A stretch of 64,000 nt of DNA from Desulfoplanes formicivorans. Its GTDB lineage: Bacteria > Desulfobacterota > Desulfovibrionia > Desulfovibrionales > Desulfomicrobiaceae. Position numbers and translations under genes: made by a program. The notes beneath the pieces were generated by a model that worked only from the letters and a program-made list of their open reading frames with translations, was not told the DNA's origin and did not search any database. Where the stretch lies: assembly GCF_001748225.1 (NCBI RefSeq), contig NZ_BDFE01000015.1:1-64000 (forward strand). The letters are read 5' to 3'. This document shows positions 51,512 through 60,201 of the stretch, one piece after another (the stretch's first letter is position 1; each line of letters begins with the position of its first letter).

Positions 51512-52420
51512 ATGAAACATTGCTTGACCTTTGCTGCCGGACTTTTGGCGCTGCTTTTTCTGACAGCAGGCACGGTCCAGGCCGACGGGCACAAGGTCCT
51601 GACCATGTCCACCACCACCAGCACCCAGGCTTCCGGACTTCTGGACGTGCTCCTGCCCGCCCTTGAAAAGGATACCGGCATCCAGATCAAGGTCATTGCC
51701 AAGGGAACCGGCGCGGCCATTCGCGACGGCATGGATGGCAATGTGGACGTCATCTTTGTACACGCCAAATCCCGCGAAGAGGCCTTTGTCAGCGATGGCT
51801 ACGGCACCAAGCGGTATCCCGTGATGCACAATGACTTCATCATTCTCGGCCCGGCCGCTGATCCCGCAGGCATCGCCGGCATGAAAGACGCTGCAGCAGC
51901 CATGAAAAAGATCGCCCTGTCCCGTTCCAAATTCGTATCTCGCGGTGATGACAGCGGCACCCACACCAAAGAACAGTCCTTGTGGAAGGCCACGGGCCTG
52001 CCTCAGGAAAAGGTGCTCAAGTCCATCTTCAAAAAGGGCAAGAAAACCATGGTCACCTTTTCGCATCCCAAGGGTCTGGGTGACTGGTATCTGTCCATAG
52101 GTCAGGGCATGGGCAAGTCGCTGACCTATGCCGAGGAAAAACAGGCCTACATCCTGGCCGACAGGGGAACCTATCTGAAGTACAAACTCGGCCGCAATCA
52201 GGGTCTTGACCTGAACATTCTGGTGGAAGGCGATCCCCTGCTGTACAATCCCTACGGGGTCATTCCGGTCAATCCGGCCAAGCACCCCCACGTCAAGGTC
52301 GACCTGGCAACCACCTTTGCCGAGTGGATCACCTCCCACAAGGGACAGGCCCTTATCGCCAATTACAAACTCCTCGGGGAACAGCTCTTCTACCCCGACG
52401 CCATTCCTGACGCACGATAA
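51512..52420 (+). CDS. tupA: Tungstate ABC transporter substrate-binding protein
   Basis: ATG 51512 follows acgaggaggga. The 302-residue protein begins with a signal peptide (MKHCLTFAAGLLALLFLTAGTVQA) and continues TMSTTTSTQASGLLDVLLPAL, the TupA-specific TTTS oxyanion motif. AKGTGAAIRDGMDGNVDVIFVHAK, FVSRGDDSGTHTKEQSLW and GRNQGLDLNILVEGDPLLYNPYG are further family signatures. It binds tungstate (or molybdate) in the periplasm. The permease and ATPase genes follow in the same direction. TupA prefers tungstate; some relatives bind both. Confidence 0.92.
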   Translation: MKHCLTFAAGLLALLFLTAGTVQADGHKVLTMSTTTSTQASGLLDVLLPALEKDTGIQIKVIAKGTGAAIRDGMDGNVDVIFVHAKSREEAFVSDGYGTKRYPVMHNDFIILGPAADPAGIAGMKDAAAAMKKIALSRSKFVSRGDDSGTHTKEQSLWKATGLPQEKVLKSIFKKGKKTMVTFSHPKGLGDWYLSIGQGMGKSLTYAEEKQAYILADRGTYLKYKLGRNQGLDLNILVEGDPLLYNPYGVIPVNPAKHPHVKVDLATTFAEWITSHKGQALIANYKLLGEQLFYPDAIPDAR

Positions 52421-52546
52421 CCATGAACAGGCAGGCCGGGAACAACGCCCCGGTCTGCCTCATGACTCCAACGGTATACATGCGGCCCGTTGTCCAGGCC
52501 TCATAGCGCCTCCTCACTGCACACTCACCCTCAACCGGGTGTCCCC

Positions 52547-53242
52547 ATGAATTTCTTCACCGACAGTCTCCTTTCCGCCCTGACCCTGATGCGGGATTTC
52601 GACCCCGAGCTGGTCGAAATCGTAGGGGTATCCCTCAAGGTCAGTCTTTCCTCGACCCTGCTGGCCGCCTGCCTTGGCATCCCCCTGGGCTTTGCCGTGG
52701 GCATCAGGGAGTTCCCTGGTAAACGAACCGTGGTCACCCTGCTCAACACCCTGCTGGCCCTGCCCACCGTGGTCATCGCCCTGTTCGTGTACTCGTTCAT
52801 TTCCAGGCGGGGCATCCTTGGAGCCTTGGATCTGCTTTACACTCCCAAGGCGATCATCATCGGCCAGGTTCTGCTCATTCTCCCGGTTGTGGCCACCTTC
52901 ACCCTGTCGGCCATCAGCCGCATTGATGCCAGGTATCGCCAAACAGCCATGACCTTGGGAGCAACACGATTTCAAACAGCCCTGGTCATCCTGCGTGAGG
53001 CCCGCTTCGGCATCATGGCCGCTGTGGTGGCGGCCTTTGGGCGGGTTATCTCGGAAATCGGAATCAGCATGATGCTGGGCGGCAATGCCAGAGGGTTCAC
53101 CAGAACCATGACCACGGCCATGGCCCTGGAATATGACAAGGGCGAATTCGTCCTGGCTGTGGCCCTGGGGTTGGTGCTCATGTCCATCAGTCTTCTGGTC
53201 AACGTCATCCTGAATCTTTTCCAAGGCCGGGGGAGGAACTGA
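52547..53242 (+). CDS. tupB: Tungstate ABC transporter permease
   Basis: ATG 52547 (MNFFTDSLLSALTLMRDFDPELVEIV) is chosen over the earlier 52490. About 231 residues with five or six helices. The permease-ATPase contact loop is QTAMTLGATRFQTALVILREARFGIMAAVVAAFGRVISEIG, with the EAA-type motif of oxyanion importers. It is followed at once by tupC, whose ATG shares the last base of this gene's stop codon. Confidence 0.92.
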   Translation: MNFFTDSLLSALTLMRDFDPELVEIVGVSLKVSLSSTLLAACLGIPLGFAVGIREFPGKRTVVTLLNTLLALPTVVIALFVYSFISRRGILGALDLLYTPKAIIIGQVLLILPVVATFTLSAISRIDARYRQTAMTLGATRFQTALVILREARFGIMAAVVAAFGRVISEIGISMMLGGNARGFTRTMTTAMALEYDKGEFVLAVALGLVLMSISLLVNVILNLFQGRGRN

Positions 53243-54258
53243 TGCTCTATGCAGCGCGCAATCTGCGCAAGACCTATGGTGAACGGACCGTCCTTGACAT
53301 CGACGAGCTGCACATCCAGGCAGGAAACATCTACGGGCTCCTCGGTCCCAACGGTTCGGGCAAATCCACCCTGCTTTCCCTGCTCGCCTTTCTGGACACC
53401 CCGTCAAGCGGCAACCTCTGGTACCGGGGCAACCTGGTGCGCTCACATCCCAACGAACTGCTTGCCCTGCGCCGGGAAGTCATCCTGGTTGACCAGCACC
53501 CCATCCTGTTCAGTACATCGGTTTTCAAAAATGTGGAATTCGGCCTCAAGGTCAGAGGCATACCCGCCCGGCAACGCAAGCGCATTGTGGAGGAAAGCCT
53601 TGATCTCGTGGGCATGCGCGCCTTCATCCACGAGCGAAGTCACCACCTTTCAGGAGGAGAAACCCAACGGCTGGCCATTGCCCGGGCCCTTGCCTGCTCC
53701 CCCAGGGTTCTTTTGTTCGACGAACCAACAGCCAGTGTGGACGTGGAAAACCAGATCGCCATTGAAAATATCATCCATGAGGTACACCAGGAAAAAAACA
53801 TGTCCATCATCCTGTGCACCCACGACATGCTGCAGGTTTCCAGGCTGGCCCAGGAAACCATCTTTCTCTTTGACGGCCGCAGGAGCGCTTCGACTCACGA
53901 AAACATTTTCAGCGCCCAGGTCTATGAACAGGATGGCATGCCTCTTGCCAAGCTGACCGACCAGATTGCCGTTCCCCTTGCAAGCAGCGTCCAGGGCAAG
54001 ATCAAGCTGGCCATAGCCCCCCAGTCCATCAAACTCTTTCCAGTTACAGCCCAGGCCGGTAAACCCCAAAGGATAACGGGCACGGTCATGCAGCTTACCC
54101 GCGAAGGAAGGCACATCCGCGCCCTTGTGGACATGGGCGTTCCCCTAAGCGTGCGCATTCCCCTTCGCGAGTTCACCTCCCTGAGCATTTGCGTGGGCGA
54201 CAGGGTTCTGGTGGACTGTCCCGCCCACGGCGTGAGCATCCTGAGCCGGGATGGCTGA
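53242..54258 (+). CDS. tupC: Tungstate ABC transporter ATP-binding protein
   Basis: A 338-residue ATPase. Walker A GPNGSGKSTLLSLL (about 35-42), ABC signature HHLSGGETQRLAIARAL, Walker B VLLFDEPTASVD and the switch His in CTHDML are all present. A C-terminal part (about 255-338) resembles a TOBE/MOP-like domain (GKIKLAIAPQSIKLFPV.., GTVMQLTREGRHIRALVDMG), which in related proteins binds oxyanions. It overlaps tupB by one base and ends the transporter set. Confidence 0.92.
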   Translation: MLYAARNLRKTYGERTVLDIDELHIQAGNIYGLLGPNGSGKSTLLSLLAFLDTPSSGNLWYRGNLVRSHPNELLALRREVILVDQHPILFSTSVFKNVEFGLKVRGIPARQRKRIVEESLDLVGMRAFIHERSHHLSGGETQRLAIARALACSPRVLLFDEPTASVDVENQIAIENIIHEVHQEKNMSIILCTHDMLQVSRLAQETIFLFDGRRSASTHENIFSAQVYEQDGMPLAKLTDQIAVPLASSVQGKIKLAIAPQSIKLFPVTAQAGKPQRITGTVMQLTREGRHIRALVDMGVPLSVRIPLREFTSLSICVGDRVLVDCPAHGVSILSRDG

Positions 54259-54401
54259 TCCAAAGGTTCCCGTTCACTGGTCACTGCAACCGCCAAAACG
54301 TCCGGGAATCGACTCGTTATCATGCAAGACCTTCCCTTTGCCGCATTTTGTGCCTATGGAAAACAGAAAGCATGTGGCAAACCCCAAACCAGGAGGTCAT
54401 C

Positions 54402-54614
54402 ATGTCCGGAAAAATTTTCTATCGTTCTCGCAGAAAAACAGGCGAAGGCGAGAAAAAGCCCAGATACCGTGTTGTGGCCGTGGCCGATTGCAATCTGAAA
54501 ATCTATGTTGATCACCTGCGCATGGCCGAACTGGAACACCTTGCCGAAGTCATGAAGGCCGAGCTGATCCCCTTGCGTCTGGGGGAAAAGCATGATGGTC
54601 CTGCAACCGAATAA
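54402..54614 (+). CDS. Small protein between tupC and mosB-like gene, 70 residues
   Basis: ATG 54402 follows ccaggaggtcatc, a very good ribosome site. The product (MSGKIFYRSRRKTGEGEKKP, then RYRVVAVADCNLKIYVDHL) looks like a small alpha/beta protein with basic N-terminus, one Cys and a helical end (MAELEHLAEVMKAELI). I do not recognise it. Its stop is 20 nt from the mosB-like start, so it is likely part of the same unit. Confidence 0.8.
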   Translation: MSGKIFYRSRRKTGEGEKKPRYRVVAVADCNLKIYVDHLRMAELEHLAEVMKAELIPLRLGEKHDGPATE

Positions 54615-54634
54615 AAGCGCATCAAGGAGATTCC

Positions 54635-55465
54635 ATGTCACTTGTACGAGAAAAAGACGGCAAAAGACTGCATGTCAAAAGCAGGCTCATGGGAGAGAGT
54701 CTGGTCAGCAAAAAGTTTCTCGAAACCCTGGAAGTGGCCCCCCAGGAACGACTGTATCCGGACGTCTGCCTCCTGAAGGTCGGCGGCCAGTCCGTGTGTG
54801 ACAGGGGAGCCAAGGCACTGCCCGCCATTGCCCGGGAAATCGCGGACAACCGGAGCAAACACAAGATGCTCATCACAACGGGAGGAGGCACCAGAAGCCG
54901 GCATATCTACACCATCGGTCTGGAGCTGGGCATGCCCACGGGAGTCATTGCCAAGTTCGGAAGCACCATTTCCGACCAGAACGCCCTCATGCTGGCCACC
55001 CTTCTTTCCCCCTGGGGTGGCGTGAAGATCTCCCACAGCGACATTGTCAAACTCCCGGCGTATTTTGCCGAAAACATCATTCCGGTCATGCACGGCATGC
55101 CCCCGTACGACTATTTTGCCATGCGCCCCAAGACCGGACGTATCCCCATCCACCGGACCGATGTAGGTCTTGTTCTCATTGCCGATCTCATCGGTTCCCG
55201 AAACATCATCTTTGTCAAGGATGAAAACGGATTGTATACGGATGATCCCAAGAAGAACCCGAATGCCCGATTCATTCCCAAGATAGGAGCCAAGGAGCTC
55301 ATGGACATGGATCAGGACGATCTGGTCATTGAACGCCCCTGCCTGGACATCATTCAAAACAGTGAAGTCATTGATCAGGTTCAGATCATTAACGGCCTGG
55401 TTCCCGGCAACCTGACCAGGGCACTCAACGGCGAGCACGTGGGAACGATCATCTACCGGCAGTAA
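54635..55465 (+). CDS. Molybdenum/tungsten storage protein homologue (MosB-like)
   Basis: A 276-residue amino-acid-kinase-fold protein. Beyond the general kinase loop (CLLKVGGQSVCDRGAKALP at about 45-63), it matches the Azotobacter molybdenum storage protein beta subunit: TTGGGTRSRHIYTIGLELGMPTG, QNALMLATLLS, VMHGMPPYDYF, RIPIHRTDVGLVLIADL, FVKDENGLYTDDPKKNP and the C-terminal QIINGLVPGNLTRALNGEHVGTII. UMP kinases lack the last motif. MoSto binds ATP and packs polyoxomolybdate or tungstate clusters inside a hexameric cage. It follows the tungstate importer, which supports an oxyanion storage role. Start ATG 54635 follows caaggag. Only one subunit is present, so a homomeric cage or a distant partner is needed. 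Confidence 0.88.
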   Translation: MSLVREKDGKRLHVKSRLMGESLVSKKFLETLEVAPQERLYPDVCLLKVGGQSVCDRGAKALPAIAREIADNRSKHKMLITTGGGTRSRHIYTIGLELGMPTGVIAKFGSTISDQNALMLATLLSPWGGVKISHSDIVKLPAYFAENIIPVMHGMPPYDYFAMRPKTGRIPIHRTDVGLVLIADLIGSRNIIFVKDENGLYTDDPKKNPNARFIPKIGAKELMDMDQDDLVIERPCLDIIQNSEVIDQVQIINGLVPGNLTRALNGEHVGTIIYRQ

Positions 55466-55484
55466 CACCCTGCCGCCTGCCCCA

Positions 55485-55530
55485 CCAACCTAAAAGAGAC
55501 GGCTGTAAACAGCCGTCTCTTTTGGGTTGG
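55485..55530. terminator. Bidirectional terminator between mosB-like gene and der
   Basis: aaaagagacggctgt (55492-55506) pairs perfectly with acagccgtctctttt (55509-55523); the flanks ccaacc and ggttgg extend the stem to about 22 bp. It is shared by two convergent genes. Confidence 0.9.
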
Positions 55531-55565
55531 AAATTTCAATCCTTGCATATTGGGGCACGAAATCG

Positions 55566-56894
55566 TCAACGTTTTTTGGCATGGCTTCCCCGGAAAACGA
55601 TCTTCAGGGGCACCATATCCAGTCTGAAAAACTTGCGAAGCTGATTTTCCAGATACTTGGCATAGCTTGGTTTGACCAAGGCGGGATCATTGACAAAAAA
55701 AACAAAGGTTGGGGGAGTGGATTTGGCCTGGGTCAGATAATACATCTTGAGGCGTCGCCCCTTGACCATGGGCGGCTGGTGCCGCTCGGTGACCATTTTG
55801 ACCAAACGGTTCAATTCGCCGGTCCCGATGCGGGCCATACATTGCTTGACCAGCTTGCCAGCCAGGGGAACAATCTTGTTCACGCCCCGCTGTTTGAGGG
55901 CGGAAATGAAAATCAGGGGTGCGTGGCCGCAAAAGGCCAGGGCATCCCTGATATCCTGCTGTCTGGTTCTCAACTCGTAGCGGGGAATGAGATCCGTCTT
56001 GTTCACGGCAACAATAAACGGGATCTTTTCCCGATCAAGATAGGAAATAAGCCGCTTGTCCTGTGCCGAGAGTTCCTGGGAACCATCCAATACGAAAACG
56101 ACCACATCAGCCCTTCTGGCCGCCTGCAGGGCACGGATCACACTGTACTGCTCCAGATCATCGTCAATCCGGGTCCGCCTTCGTATACCGGCGGTATCCA
56201 CGAACACGTATCTGGTTCCTTCCCGGACAAAGGACACATCCACGCTGTCACGCGTTGTTCCGGCCACCGGGCTGACAATGAGACGATTAGTGCCCACCAG
56301 GGCGTTGATCAGCGAGGACTTGCCCGCATTGGGCCGACCAAGCATGGCCATGGCCAGGCGCGGCCGGGGATCTTTCTCCTCAGCCGCCACCACCGGCAAA
56401 CGCTCCTCAATCAGATCCTGCAGCACGGAGATACCAAACCCGTGGGCCGCAGACACACAGGTCAGGGGAAAACCCAATGCATAAAATTCGGTTGCCAGCG
56501 TTTCCTCAAGCTCGGGCCCGTCGACCTTGTTCACCACCAGCACAACATCCTTGCCGCTTTGACGCAAATAGGCGCATACATCCTCGTCCATGCCCGTAAG
56601 ACCTTGCCTGCCGTCCACAACAAACAGGATCAGATCTGCTGCATAAATGGCCTCCCTGGCCTGTTCCAGGATTTCCTCCTCCAGTTCCTGCGGGGTCTCC
56701 AGAACGAGACCTCCGGTATCGACCATGGTGAAGGGTTTTTCCAGATGGGTCACTTCCCCGAAAAGGGAATCACGGGTTACCCCGGATCGATCATGGGTGA
56801 TGGCCTTTTTCTGACGCAGGATCCGGTTGAACAGGGAAGATTTGCCCACATTGGGACGCCCAACAATGGCAACAAGGGGGAGAGAAGCAGTCAT
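55566..56894 (-). CDS. der: Ribosome biogenesis GTPase Der (EngA)
   Basis: ATG 56894 (MTASLPLVAIVGRPNVGKSSLFNRIL) is chosen; 54 upstream codons are dropped. The 442-residue protein has two GTPase domains: G1 GRPNVGKSS, DTGG, NKVD in the first and G1 GRPNAGKSS, DTAG, NKTD in the second, followed by a KH-like C-terminal domain. Der is needed for 50S subunit assembly. A long open frame on the opposite strand here is only its shadow. Confidence 0.96.
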   Translation of the reverse strand: MTASLPLVAIVGRPNVGKSSLFNRILRQKKAITHDRSGVTRDSLFGEVTHLEKPFTMVDTGGLVLETPQELEEEILEQAREAIYAADLILFVVDGRQGLTGMDEDVCAYLRQSGKDVVLVVNKVDGPELEETLATEFYALGFPLTCVSAAHGFGISVLQDLIEERLPVVAAEEKDPRPRLAMAMLGRPNAGKSSLINALVGTNRLIVSPVAGTTRDSVDVSFVREGTRYVFVDTAGIRRRTRIDDDLEQYSVIRALQAARRADVVVFVLDGSQELSAQDKRLISYLDREKIPFIVAVNKTDLIPRYELRTRQQDIRDALAFCGHAPLIFISALKQRGVNKIVPLAGKLVKQCMARIGTGELNRLVKMVTERHQPPMVKGRRLKMYYLTQAKSTPPTFVFFVNDPALVKPSYAKYLENQLRKFFRLDMVPLKIVFRGSHAKKR

Positions 56895-57054
56895 GAGCGT
56901 GGTACCTCTTGGATGAAAGGGTCGTTGGTTCGCTCGAAACAGGCGAAAGGTGCAACCCGATTTCCGAACATGCGCCTGCCTGTACAAAGGGGACCTCGAA
57001 CCGTCAACCAATGCATGGATGACATCCGCGGCCCATTGGCATACATGGTAAGCC

Positions 57055-57537
57055 ATGGCCCTTCAATCCGACCCAGCAAAGAACACGGACAAGGCGGTGC
57101 TTTTGGCCGTGGACATCGGTCTGCGTACAGGTCTGGCAGCCTATGATGCCAGCGGCGATCTTCTGGTCTACGCATCCCGGCATTTTGCCTCGCCGGGCCG
57201 ACTGGCCAAAGGACTCTGGGCCATGCTGGGTACGTATCCCAATTTGACCCATCTGGTTCTGGAAGGCGGCGGGCACATTGCTTCCCTTTGGGAACGCACC
57301 GCCTGGAAAAAACAGATTCAGGTCATGCGCATCACCGCGGAAACCTGGCGTCCGGACCTGCTCACGAGCAGACAGCGGAGGTCCGGGCGTGAAGCCAAGA
57401 GGACCGCATTGGTCAAGGCTCGGGAAATCATTGCCAGATCAACGGCCAAGGCCCCCACATCCCTCAGGCACGATGCGGCTGAAGCCATTCTCATCGGTCA
57501 TTGGGCCGTCACGCACCTGGGCTGGGTGCAACGCTGA
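57055..57537 (+). CDS. RNase H/RuvC-fold hypothetical protein
   Basis: A 160-residue protein. LLAVDIGLRTGLAAYDASGDLLVY resembles the first acidic strand of RuvC/RNase-H folds, THLVLEGGGHIA carries an acidic residue on strand 4, and APTSLRHDAAEAILIGHW resembles the RuvC end motif (H-D-x-x-[DE]A). This suggests a small nuclease or holoenzyme-like fold, possibly on branched or damaged DNA. It is not RuvC itself (the family core of RuvC differs). The start at 57055 has a modest ribosome site (ggtaag). It is divergent from der. Confidence 0.72.
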   Translation: MALQSDPAKNTDKAVLLAVDIGLRTGLAAYDASGDLLVYASRHFASPGRLAKGLWAMLGTYPNLTHLVLEGGGHIASLWERTAWKKQIQVMRITAETWRPDLLTSRQRRSGREAKRTALVKAREIIARSTAKAPTSLRHDAAEAILIGHWAVTHLGWVQR

Positions 57538-57623
57538 AGGGTCATGCCGCATACCCTTTTTGTATGTTGTAACGACATTTTCGTTATCACGGACCTTTTT
57601 CCCTGTCTCACACACATCCACTC

Positions 57624-57950
57624 ATGTCCATGCATTACATCATCAGAGAATCGCAATTCACCCTGTTCGGCTCTTGTTCCCGCCGGAAAATAGGCATCAA
57701 CCCCAAAGGCGTCCGGGTTGATGTTGTGCTTGCGGAAGGAGGCCCTGTGCGCGTTGGCTTCATGCAGGGCACGGCCATTTCCTGGCAATGCGAAATCCAT
57801 GATCTCCACGCCATGCACAGCTTTGACACCCCGGGGCAATCCCACTGCCACGTCGTCATTGAAACCACTGATTCGTCCCTGGCACGGGGAACCGTGCTGG
57901 TCTGGGGGCTGGCTGCCGAACCAGCGGACAAAACCCATGATCCGCTTTGA
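57624..57950 (+). CDS. Hypothetical protein, 108 residues
   Basis: An open frame with mixed hydrophobic strands (YIIRESQFTLFGSCSRRKIG, VRVDVVLAEGGPVRVGFMQG, HCHVVIETTDSSLARGTVLVWG) that suggest a small beta-rich protein. No family is recognised. The ribosome site is poor, and a second ATG (57630) follows the first. It may be real because the pattern is protein-like, but it is the weakest of the listed genes in this section. Confidence 0.45.
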   Translation: MSMHYIIRESQFTLFGSCSRRKIGINPKGVRVDVVLAEGGPVRVGFMQGTAISWQCEIHDLHAMHSFDTPGQSHCHVVIETTDSSLARGTVLVWGLAAEPADKTHDPL

Positions 57951-58123
57951 CAAGTATGATTTCCGTCCTTATAGGTCTGTGCCTTGGATTTCGTCTTGAT
58001 CCTCCAGGTACCCGTCTGCCGACAAGGGCTTGCCTGGTTGCAGTCGTCTGCCCTCAAAGGCACTTTGATTGCATGGCTTGAAAGTACATCCCGTATCAAC
58101 CACACCTCCAACAAGGGAGACGC

Positions 58124-58330
58124 ATGCAAAAAACAATCGAGATCACCATCGACCCTGGCACCCACGCCCGCAACCTCTCTCCCAAGGATGCCGAAGAACT
58201 GGACATGCGCATGAAGGCCTTTGAAATTGCCGTGCGCATGAATCCCTCACTGATTGAAGAATTCGTGAACGTGGCAGAGCCGCTCCAGATGGCTTCCCCC
58301 AGACAATCCGGTCCGTCACGCGAAAGCTGA
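58124..58330 (+). CDS. Small hypothetical protein, 68 residues
   Basis: ATG 58124 follows caagggagacgc. The product (MQKTIEITIDPGTHARNLSP, KDAEELDMRMKAFEIAVRMN) has a beta strand followed by a helix and a polar tail, with no signal peptide. Unknown function. A strong terminator follows 43 nt after the stop, so it is probably the last gene of a transcript. Confidence 0.7.
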   Translation: MQKTIEITIDPGTHARNLSPKDAEELDMRMKAFEIAVRMNPSLIEEFVNVAEPLQMASPRQSGPSRES

Positions 58331-58372
58331 ACAACCAGATTTATGCACGAATCGTTTTGATACACGGTTATC

Positions 58373-58412
58373 AACCCGAAAGACCGGCCCGCAAGGGTCG
58401 GTCTTTCGGGTT
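58373..58412 (+). terminator. Terminator after the 68-residue gene
   Basis: aacccgaaagaccggccc (58373-58390) pairs with gggtcggtctttcgggtt (58395-58412) over 18 bp, with one G-T pair and a gcaa loop. Confidence 0.8.
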
Positions 58413-58663
58413 GTGTGGAACACGTCTGCTCAACCGAATCATTCCTTGGGCATGAACGCTACCCGGAAATGCCGCCACCCCTTTGACATGATCTTCCAGG
58501 CTTTACTCAGCGGGCTTCCCCCTATATGGGTGAAGGCAGATGCTCACCGGTTCTTTGTTCCCCGGATTTCGGGCAGAACCTGATCCCGAATCCCGGGCCG
58601 GATCACGCGCAACCACTGCTGCGGGACGCGGAGTCAACCCCGACATAGGGAGGAAATCGTTTC
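58413..58663. other. Intergenic region before the small membrane protein
   Basis: No gene, RNA gene or clear promoter is visible. I looked for a TPP-type riboswitch because of the NCS1 permease downstream; there is no ctgaga box, although a gaacctgatcccgaatcccggg run near 58574 recalls part of one. Confidence 0.3.
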
Positions 58664-58810
58664 ATGGATGCCCTCATTATCGTAGCCATTGCCCTGATCG
58701 TTGTTATCGGCGCCTTTTATGCCCTGGGTGTCGGCAGGCCCCACAAGACCACGTCGCGACCCACCAAGAACAAAGGCGCCTATTCCAAACGCGCTCGAAA
58801 CAAGCGCTAG
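58664..58810 (+). CDS. Small single-pass membrane protein, 48 residues
   Basis: ATG 58664 follows atagggaggaaa and gives 48 residues: one hydrophobic helix (LIIVAIALIVVIGAFYALGV) and a basic tail (GRPHKTTSRPTKNKGAYSKRARNKR). The tail is likely cytoplasmic. The strong ribosome site and helix support a real gene. It precedes the NCS1 permease by 61 nt. Confidence 0.65.
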   Translation: MDALIIVAIALIVVIGAFYALGVGRPHKTTSRPTKNKGAYSKRARNKR

Positions 58811-58871
58811 CTCCTTCACAACCACCTTCCGTTCACGTCCCGGGACGTAAACCGATCAATCACCAGGTGCC

Positions 58872-60134
58872 ATGGACATTACTACCCTGCCTGTTACCCG
58901 CCGAACCCTCGGCGGCATGGATTATTTTCTTCTCTGGTCCGGCGTGGCCGTCTCCCTGGCCGAAATCTGGGCCGGAGGCTTTCTTGCTCCCATGGGACTG
59001 TGGGCCGGCCTGGGCGCCATCATCCTCGGCCACATCATTGGCAACACACTCATGGCCGGATGCGGCATCCTTGGTTCGGACCACGGGGTCATGGCCATGA
59101 CCTCCCTGCGCCCGTCCTTTGGCATCCGGGGCTCCATACTGCCGGCCATTCTGAACATCATCCAGCTCGTGGGCTGGGCCGCCATCATGCTCATTATCAG
59201 CGGTCATGCCGGGGCCATGCTTGCCAGATTTGCCCCTGTTCCGTCATCAGAACGATTCTGGATCATCCTCATCGGTCTGGGCACCCTCATTTGGGCACTG
59301 CTCACGGAAAAACCCCTGTGGAAAACCTTGCAGAATACCGCAGTGATCGGCCTGCTCCTTGTGGTCTGTCTGATGACCGTGGTTTCGTTCAAGGAGATCG
59401 GCGTGGCCGCGGCCGTGAACAGACCCGTAACCATGAACTTCATGACCGGCCTTGACCTGGTCATTGCCATGCCCATTTCCTTTATGCCCCTGGTGGCTGA
59501 TTACGCCCGGTTCGCCAGGAGCACCAAAACATCCTTCTGGAACACCTGGTGGGGCTATTTTCTGGTTTCTTCCTGGATGTACGTTCTCGGACTTGTGGCC
59601 ACACTTATTACCGGCGAAACCGACCCGGGCATGCTCATTCTGCGAACCATGGGTTCTCTGGGCCTGGCCGTGCCTGCGCTGCTTTTGGTTGTCTTTTCCA
59701 CCATCACTTCGGATTTTGCCAATCTCTACTCGTCCACCTGTTCGGCCCTGAACATCTCGGACAGGATCAAACCCAAAACCGTCATCTGGGCATCGGGTAT
59801 CCTGTCCATTCTGGTAGCCCTTGTCTTTCCCATGGCCCAGTACGAGTCCTTTCTGCTGTTCATCGGAGCCATGTTCGTGCCAGTTCTGGGCATTGTCATG
59901 ACCGATTATTTTCTGCTCAACAAACGTCACATGGCAACGGAGGACCTCAATCGACCCCATGGACCCTACTGGTATTTCAAGGGCGTCAACCGGGCCGCCA
60001 TCCTGGCATGGATTGCAGGCTTCGGGGTCTTCCAGGGACTGGCAGCCATGAACTCACCCCTGGGTTCGTCTCTTCCCTCCATCCTGGCTGCCGGGATCGT
60101 TTATTACCTGTGCATGGCTCGTTCACGGGCCTGA
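58872..60134 (+). CDS. NCS1 family permease (CytX/CodB-like)
   Basis: A 420-residue transporter with about twelve helices and the NCS1 (cytosine/purine/thiamine precursor) fold. It begins ITTLPVTRRTLGGMDYFLLWSGVAVSLAE and has GCGILGSDHGVMAMTSLRPSFGIRGS and VADYARFARSTKTSFWNTWWGYFLVSS; the conserved N-terminal loop and the DYARFARS loop indicate a nucleobase or hydroxymethylpyrimidine importer. CytX in thiamine salvage is the closest guess, but no riboswitch is present, so cytosine or another pyrimidine is equally possible. Confidence 0.82.
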   Translation: MDITTLPVTRRTLGGMDYFLLWSGVAVSLAEIWAGGFLAPMGLWAGLGAIILGHIIGNTLMAGCGILGSDHGVMAMTSLRPSFGIRGSILPAILNIIQLVGWAAIMLIISGHAGAMLARFAPVPSSERFWIILIGLGTLIWALLTEKPLWKTLQNTAVIGLLLVVCLMTVVSFKEIGVAAAVNRPVTMNFMTGLDLVIAMPISFMPLVADYARFARSTKTSFWNTWWGYFLVSSWMYVLGLVATLITGETDPGMLILRTMGSLGLAVPALLLVVFSTITSDFANLYSSTCSALNISDRIKPKTVIWASGILSILVALVFPMAQYESFLLFIGAMFVPVLGIVMTDYFLLNKRHMATEDLNRPHGPYWYFKGVNRAAILAWIAGFGVFQGLAAMNSPLGSSLPSILAAGIVYYLCMARSRA

Positions 60135-60201
60135 TTCCCCTTCATGGTCCGAACATGGCCACTGGTTTGCGTTTTTTCCGGCTTGCCCATAGATTGGTCC
60201 C

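Noticed and set aside
55527-57146. 539-codon open frame on the plus strand
   Set aside because: Antisense to der, which has all GTPase motifs; the translation is low in recognisable structure.
58413-58871. TPP riboswitch upstream of the CytX-like permease
   Set aside because: The ctgaga element and the rest of the THI-box consensus are absent.
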